This document shows, one piece after another, positions 58,524 to 62,798 of a DNA stretch of 62,798 bases. This DNA comes from Candidatus Enterovibrio escicola (GTDB lineage Bacteria; Pseudomonadota; Gammaproteobacteria; Enterobacterales; Vibrionaceae). The translations under genes and the position numbers were made by a program. The notes beneath the pieces were generated by a model that saw only the letters and a list, made by a program, of their open reading frames with translations, did not search any database and was not told the origin of the DNA. How positions within the stretch are numbered: the first letter of the stretch is position 1; every line of letters starts with the position of its first letter. The stretch spans positions 1-62,798 of the forward strand of contig NZ_NBYY01000030.1 of assembly GCF_002464935.1 (NCBI RefSeq), read 5' to 3'.

Positions 58524-58620
58524 AACCTGAGCTGCGCATAAGAAATGAACTAAATGCCCAAGTAGCGATCTGATCGTTTGAAATAAACTATCGACTGCAT
58601 AAGGAGTTGGGCATTAATAA
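58524..58620 (+). mobile_element. IS982 left-end fragment
   Basis: AACCTGAGCTGCGCATAAG at 58524 is followed by the leader to CTGCATAAGGAGTTGGGCATT at 58610, then the copy is cut just at the transposase start. It lies at the probable host/prophage border. Confidence 0.75.
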
Positions 58621-58667
58621 CCCAAATTCTTAATAATATGAAGAAAATCAATTAGATAATATAAATA

Positions 58668-58694
58668 TGTAACATGTAACAAAAACGTGTAACA
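58668..58694. repeat. three TGTAACA repeats next to the integrase
   Basis: TGTAACA occurs at 58668-58674, 58675-58681 and 58688-58694, between the end of the integrase gene and the chromosome side. Phage integrases bind short direct repeats (arm sites) near attP. No duplicated core is visible in this window, so the attachment site is not located. Confidence 0.35.
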
Positions 58695-58710
58695 ACCCAA
58701 TGTTTTAACA

Positions 58711-59781
58711 TTATGCTGTAGCTAAATAACCCTCCAGTGAAGTCACGGCATCCGCTAAATGATTGACATTCAGATGAGCGTAACGTTTAACCATAGAAGG
58801 CGTTGAGTGACCCAGCCAGAGCATCATTTTTAACTCGGGTGTGTTATTCATAGCCAGACGTGTTGCACATGTATGACGCATTACGTGTGGTATGAACTCT
58901 GGATCATCTTTGTAGCCTAGAGCCGTTCTCATCTTCTTCCAGTTCTTTGTAAGTTTGGCTCCCGAAAGTCCTTCAAACGGCATGTGTAGACCTCTTTCTT
59001 TTCGTTCACGCATAATGTCAGCCGAACGTTTAAGCAGAGGAACTCGCCGTGTTTGCCCATTCTTCGTGTCTCTGAGCGTTATATGTGAACAATCTTCCAT
59101 CACATCGCGCCACTCCAGTTTCTGTAGTTCCCCAGTTCTACATCCAGTGTCTATTGCAACGATGACAAAATCCGCGATTAAGGCTCTCTTATTCACTTGG
59201 AACCAGTTCACAATCATCCGTTCTTCCTCTAAAGAAAAGAACCGTGTGCGCCCCTTATCTATTTTGCACCAAGGAAACAACGGAATGTACTGACAGTGTC
59301 CCAGAGACACACAGTGTTTAAGAACGACACGGAGTTTGCTAAGACTCTTATTAATCGTACTCCCAGCACGCCCTAAAATATCCATCTGGTAATCTGCGTA
59401 GGTACATAATTTAACAGCGGTTATTTCGGAGGGTGCTATATGCCAACCAAAAAAATCTAGTATTTCCTCCGCCCGCTTCCTGCTCGACTTCCAGTCCTTC
59501 TGTATGTCCGAATTCCATGTGCGCACACACGCTCGTTTATAACCAGCTCCCAGCGTACCTGCTCTTTCTGAACGCGTAGACGCTCTCACAGCAGCTTTGA
59601 TGGGAGACTCAAGTGAGACAGCTAGCAAATGTAACGCTTTTTTTACAGCATCACCGTGAGTCTTGCTACTTACTTGTTTATGCTTTCCCTCTATTTTAAC
59701 GTCTGCTTGGTAGGATGTACCTCGCATACGTACACGAATGTTATAAATCTTCTCTTGTTGTTCTAATGTGTTCACTTTCAC
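58711..59781 (-). CDS. int: phage integrase, tyrosine recombinase
   Basis: This 356-residue site-specific recombinase has a core-binding domain (residues 85-165) and a catalytic domain with the full set of residues: R215 (GCRTGEL), K240 (RDTKNG), H299 and R302 (HVMRHTCAT), H325 (LGHSTPS) and the nucleophile Y334 (VKRYAHLN). It probably inserts and excises the T7-like prophage of which this is one border. It is on the same strand as the winged-helix gene 121 bases upstream and the terminase. The start at 59781 (MKVNTLEQQE) is the first ATG; ribosome-binding site not obvious. No lesion was seen, so it may still be active. Confidence 0.88.
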   Translation of the reverse strand: MKVNTLEQQEKIYNIRVRMRGTSYQADVKIEGKHKQVSSKTHGDAVKKALHLLAVSLESPIKAAVRASTRSERAGTLGAGYKRACVRTWNSDIQKDWKSSRKRAEEILDFFGWHIAPSEITAVKLCTYADYQMDILGRAGSTINKSLSKLRVVLKHCVSLGHCQYIPLFPWCKIDKGRTRFFSLEEERMIVNWFQVNKRALIADFVIVAIDTGCRTGELQKLEWRDVMEDCSHITLRDTKNGQTRRVPLLKRSADIMRERKERGLHMPFEGLSGAKLTKNWKKMRTALGYKDDPEFIPHVMRHTCATRLAMNNTPELKMMLWLGHSTPSMVKRYAHLNVNHLADAVTSLEGYLATA

Positions 59782-59902
59782 CTCATCTATGTTTATTTAT
59801 TTATTCCTCCAAGCGTGTGGCTGTTTACGTTAGTGTGTGTAACCTACATATGCAGTTAAGCCTGATACAGGTGTAGCAACAACAACCATCCCAACTGAAC
59901 CC

Positions 59903-60265
59903 TTAGTAGATAGTTTTTTCTAGGAAAAGAGGGCGGAGTGCAACAGCGAGACGCTTCCCTTCATCTGTTAATTCCAGATACTTACTAAGCGCATCTTTGG
60001 GACCATAAGTAAAGACACATAGCCCGAAAAAACCCCCTTTCTCTTTTTGTAACAAACGCCGACAGTGTCTACTTGCTGAGGTTTGTCCAATTGATAGTAA
60101 TTTCTCTATGTACTTCCCGTTCACTGTATGTTTGTCGTTGTTAACGACTTCTAAGAAAGTAAGCATTTGAAGTATGTGCATATCGTGATGTACTTCTTTA
60201 CGGAATATTTCCACTTGTCGACGAAAACGTACAATAGATTTACTAACTTTTCCATTCACATTCAT
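59903..60265 (-). CDS. winged-helix phage protein
   Basis: A 120-residue basic protein with a MarR-like arrangement: a helical start (VRFRRQVEIFRKEVHHDMHILQMLTFLEVV), a wing-helix core with VNGKYIEKLLSIGQTSASRHCRRL as the possible recognition helix, and a strand pair ending SKYLELTDEGKRLAVALRPLF. The closing 'YLELTDEGK' is typical of MarR-type winged helices. It lies directly upstream of the integrase on the same strand and is likely a prophage regulator. Its target is not known. It seems complete. Confidence 0.55.
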   Translation of the reverse strand: MNVNGKVSKSIVRFRRQVEIFRKEVHHDMHILQMLTFLEVVNNDKHTVNGKYIEKLLSIGQTSASRHCRRLLQKEKGGFFGLCVFTYGPKDALSKYLELTDEGKRLAVALRPLFLEKTIY

Positions 60266-60837
60266 GTCTCTAATACCGAACTCTTTCTTTCACAACATCG
60301 GGAGTTAGGGTGCTGCTTACAGATTTACAGTTGGTTTGAGTGTTACATCTAAGTGATAGTTGAAAATGCTTAAGCATTAAGTGACCTCAAAATATGTGTA
60401 TCAGTGATACAGGTTGTAAAGGTGCTTAATTTAACTTCAAGTAGTGATGCTGGCAAGTATTACTTGTATATAGACTTTTCAAGTAATGCTATTATTATAG
60501 CTATTTGTTTTAATAAGGTTTTATTGCTGAGGTCTCTACAAGACCTCATTGTTAAAACTTTACTATAACCATTAGCCACCACAGCTCACCTCGACTCTCT
60601 GAGTGTAAGAAGTGGTTTCTTTTACATACCAAATTGTTAAAGAGCTGAGATTGTGTGGCAGACTTCTCCTGTTTAAAATTGCTTCACGATGTCCTCTTGT
60701 GCATATGAGTTATATAATGCAGTTACACCTCAAATCTGACAAGCTTTTATTTGCTTTATTTTTCTATATCCTCTTATTCCGTAGATATCTTATTGTTTCA
60801 TATATATAAAAATATATTTAAGGAGCCACAGTAAACT
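60266..60837. other. non-coding phage region with a hairpin
   Basis: No convincing gene. A perfect hairpin TGAGGTCT (60528-60535), loop CTACA, AGACCTCA (60541-60548) is followed by only a weak T-run and could be a transcription terminator. The region lies between the terminase (late end of T7-like genomes) and the early integrase unit, so it may contain the fused genome ends. Confidence 0.4.
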
Positions 60838-61023
60838 ATAAGTAACACCCTCATAGAAAAATACGAGGAGGGAGACCGCCCCAAAAAGTTGTTTATTCTA
60901 GGCACCTTGGGTTTTGCTCTGTGTGTCTCTGCAGGTATTTCTGGAGGTAGCACTGGAAGAAAAAGGCAGACTCATATAGACACGCGTGAGAGCGAAAAAA
61001 TCTGGGCAAACAGGCGTGACTAA
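60838..61023 (+). pseudogene. small membrane-protein frame lacking a start codon
   Basis: A frame of 61 codons begins with ATA where a start would be expected, 12 bases after AAGGAG, and runs SNTLIEKYEEGDRPKKLFI to a TAA at 61021. It has one hydrophobic segment (LFILGTLGFALCVSAGI) and a basic end. Loss of ATG (ATG to ATA) is the simplest explanation. No family was recognised. Confidence 0.35.
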
Positions 61024-61097
61024 ATTGGGAATCCCATTCCGAACACCTGTTACATGTATTTCCTATTAAATACTTTTGAAATCAATAGCTTATGCAG

Positions 61098-61334
61098 TTA
61101 TTTGGCTGGTAATTCGAGGTTAACTTGTAGAAAATTGTAACGCATAACACAAAGTAGAGCGCACTGGTTCCCCGAGAATTCCTTTAGAATCAGAAGGTTA
61201 ATGAATCCTTCGGTGAGACTGCCTGCTCCCACCCCCCACGGGGGAAATCCTGCGACCGTTATCTGTAAAAAGACCTCACAGATTTTTCTAAGTGAAATGT
61301 TCAGGACTCCCAGTGACGTGAAGTCGCTCCTCAA
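61098..61334 (-). CDS. possible small phage protein downstream of terminase
   Basis: This 78-residue frame opens with TTG and overlaps the terminase stop by four bases, as is common in T7-like genomes. The sequence (RSDFTSLGVLNISLRKICEVFLQITVAGF...) has no recognised family and no clear ribosome-binding site. It could be chance. Confidence 0.25.
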   Translation of the reverse strand: MRSDFTSLGVLNISLRKICEVFLQITVAGFPPWGVGAGSLTEGFINLLILKEFSGNQCALLCVMRYNFLQVNLELPAK

Positions 61335-62600
61335 CTGAGCCAGTTCCTACTCGGATTCTGGTAACCGCCTGCATACGCAATGAAGTCTTCCAGCTCTTTA
61401 TCCAAAAGCTCTGCGCGTGCTGCATCTTCTATTGCATGTGCATCTGCATCCATTTGGCGCGTCCAGTAATTCACGGCTATTGCTAGACAATCCAGCCTAT
61501 CATCATGTTTTAAAGCTCCTTTATCCATTGTTACACGCGCCATTTGGTAAAAGAGCGAGTAAGATAATTTTGCAGCTATATTCTGCGCGTCTCTTTCGAT
61601 AAGCTTGTAGTCAACCAATAACTTATGCTGCATCATGACTGGTTCTAGCGTATCAATAATACGGCGTTCTTTCTGAACGTGGTGCCTTACCTCTTCGATA
61701 GAGCAAGGGTAAATACGGTTAACGAAAGGTCGTAATAATTGTCCGAACATACCATCACCAAAATTAGATTCGTAGAAAATCTTATTTACCTTATGCGTCT
61801 TTGCTGCCTCTGCAATTCTCGTTAAGTTCTGCGGGGCGTAGCCTTCCAGTATCCCCTCAGATTCCACTAGGAAGATATAACCATTAAGGAAGTAGGTGAC
61901 ATTATAAGCCATCTCATCCTTACCGCGTCCTGAAGGGTCTATGCTCAGTAGACGCCCTGTAAACGCGCTCACGGTCTCAGCCTGAAATAGGGGGCGGTAG
62001 TAGTGGTCACTAGCCAAGCCTAGTGCCTGTAGCTCTGTGATGCGTCTAACAGGGTCATTGCACCAATCGTAGGACGTAGGGGCTTTCTCTCGAGCAATGT
62101 TTAACACAATTAAGTCGCTAAGTTTCAGCGGGTACTTATCCGCATCACTGAGAGCTGTGTCAAGCATGAACTGCAAGGCAAAACCACCCTTGCCGTAAGA
62201 CCTACGTCGCTCCTTTAAATCCTCATCGGTGAAACGAGAGGGGTCTGTGCTATGCCCAATCAGGGCTGCTCCTTCCGCTCCTTCTGCTCTACTTTGTATT
62301 AAGGGAGCCAAACGTGATTTGCCCTCAAAGATATAGGCATCTCGTTGTTTTGCCGTGGGATATAAGGCAGGCCAGATTCGTACTTCATAACCACGCTCAG
62401 CGATGATGTTATACACGGACATTTCAGTCTGTTGCGTCCCTAGATAGATGATACGCGAACTTTCAAGTGGCTTTAAAATAGCATCAAACTCCTTCACGAG
62501 TTTCGAGAGCTTATCCCGTGCATCTTGTGTGGCTGAATTATTTAGCACCTCAATGTCGTCCGCTATTATGACATCTGCGCGGGAGCCTGTTAGTTGCCCC
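61331..62600 (-). CDS. T7-like terminase large subunit, 5' part missing
   Basis: This is the DNA-packaging ATPase/nuclease of a T7-like podophage (equivalent to gp19). From 62600 it reads GQLTGSRADVIIADDIEVLNNSATQDARDKL, which holds the ATPase Walker B, then SSRIIYLGTQQTEMSVYNII, RIWPALYP, EDLKERRRSYGKGGFALQFMLD, the nuclease motif LLSIDPSGRGKDEMAYNVTYFLNGYIFL, VNKIFYESNFGDGMFGQLLRPF and GALKHDDRLDCLAIA. About 420 residues remain of some 590; the N-terminal part with Walker A is cut off by the TnpB element at 62601. It fits a T7-like prophage and cannot package DNA in this form. Confidence 0.88.
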
Positions 62601-62640
62601 TTGACATCCTCCCCGAGCTAAAGCACGGGGATTCCTACAG
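62575..62640 (-). ncRNA. possible omega RNA (reRNA) 3' end and guide
   Basis: TnpB guide RNAs run leftward from the end of tnpB over the right-end hairpin, and their guide is the 16-20 bases just outside the element. The guide would then be GGGGCAACTAACAGGCTCCC (62600-62581), inside the terminase gene. This follows from known TnpB biology; transcription was not seen. Confidence 0.4.
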
Positions 62641-62798
62641 CTAGACGGCGATGTCCCGCCGCGAGAATGTTCATTGCCGCGTTAATATCGCGGTCGTGTT
62701 CTGCTCCGCACTCAGAACATGTCCATTCTCTTATTCGCAAGCCTGACCTACCTTTCGGACTACTGGACGGAATAACGCCACAGCACGAGCAAGTTTGG
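62601..62798 (-). mobile_element. IS200/IS605 family element, right end
   Basis: The right end (leftward ...GAGGATGTCAA, finishing at 62601) includes the hairpin CCCCG (62611-62615), loop and CGGGG (62626-62630), the typical subterminal stem-loop of these elements. It splits the terminase gene exactly after base 62600 and continues beyond the window. IS605-type elements insert without target duplication, as seen here. Confidence 0.82.
62618..62798 (-). CDS. tnpB: TnpB RNA-guided nuclease, C-terminal part
   Basis: The last 60 residues of a TnpB (OrfB) protein are read leftward: QTCSCCGVIPS, then RIREWTCSECGAEHDRDINAAMNILAAGHRRLAVGIPVL and a TAG at 62618-62620. The four cysteines form the zinc ribbon, and HDRDINAA holds the last catalytic aspartate of the RuvC site. 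TnpB uses an RNA made from the element's right end to cut target DNA, which keeps the transposon in place. No frame lesion is visible in this part, so it may be active. The rest of the gene and any tnpA lie outside the window. Confidence 0.88.
   Translation of the reverse strand, partial: QTCSCCGVIPSSSPKGRSGLRIREWTCSECGAEHDRDINAAMNILAAGHRRLAVGIPVL

Noticed and set aside
60864-60886. Sequence resembling a T7 RNA polymerase promoter (AAATACGAGGAGGGAGACC)
   Set aside because: It lacks several bases of the promoter core (CACTATA) and lies inside a short open frame; the similarity is in the flanking words only.
1-62798. tRNA or rRNA genes
   Set aside because: No conserved tRNA T-arm (GGTTCRA type) in a cloverleaf context and no rRNA stretches were recognised by eye; a tRNAscan-SE run would settle it.

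Overview
The window looks like part of the SECOND CHROMOSOME OF A VIBRIONACEAE BACTERIUM whose genome has been overrun by insertion sequences (IS). The main evidence is an RctB replication initiator (34918-36900), which is known only from the secondary chromosome of this family. Just upstream of it lies an origin with a DnaA box, six evenly spaced ATGATCA iterons and an AT-rich stretch. A ParA2/ParB2 partition operon (26370-28547) and a perfect match to the recalled ParB2 site consensus (8683-8697) agree with this. Low GC, the very high load of dead IS copies and the loss of functions around a metabolic core suggest a host-restricted, shrinking genome. Luminous deep-sea fish symbionts related to Enterovibrio would fit, but that is inference.

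Layout. 0-9 kb: a split hybrid sensor kinase, a DUF3010 gene, D-Ala-D-Ala ligase and IS debris. 9-24 kb: intact housekeeping genes (pdxH, thiD, a DEAD-box helicase, apbC/mrp, slyX, aroG), each isolated between IS wreckage. 24-37 kb: tmcA, parB, parA, then 6 kb of IS remnants, then the origin and rctB. 37-45 kb: modA and modB without modC, then a translationally coupled pair resembling alginate polymerase Alg8 and its c-di-GMP receptor Alg44. 45-48 kb: remnants of a Mu-like transposable phage (muB, DUF3164, two small ORFs). 48-55 kb: a rimB-rimK-aspartoacylase operon, a cold-shock protein and a delta-9 type fatty acid desaturase. 55-58 kb: a rearranged IS66 and a truncated PEGA protein. 58.5-62.8 kb: the edge of a T7-like prophage (tyrosine integrase, winged-helix protein, terminase large subunit), its terminase gene broken by an IS200/IS605-type TnpB element.

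The IS fraction holds at least nine types: IS982, an IS903-like IS5 group, an IS427-like IS5 group, IS256, IS30, IS6, IS1, IS66 and IS200/IS605. All except the partly visible TnpB element are broken by stops, frameshifts or deletions. The surviving genes are mostly full length, so selection has kept metabolism, cofactor synthesis, tRNA modification and chromosome maintenance while the DNA between decays.

How the genes work together: RctB, its iterons and DnaA start replication, and ParA2/ParB2 with parS2 segregate the chromosome. PdxH, ThiD, AroG and Ddl supply PLP, thiamine, aromatic amino acids and cell wall. CspA, the desaturase and the DEAD-box helicase are typical cold-adaptation functions. 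RimK/RimB and the PilZ-containing Alg44-like protein are possible c-di-GMP-linked outputs. No rRNA, tRNA or CRISPR array was recognised. IS family names and edges come from protein motifs and copy-to-copy comparison by eye, so element edges are accurate to roughly 10-30 bases.
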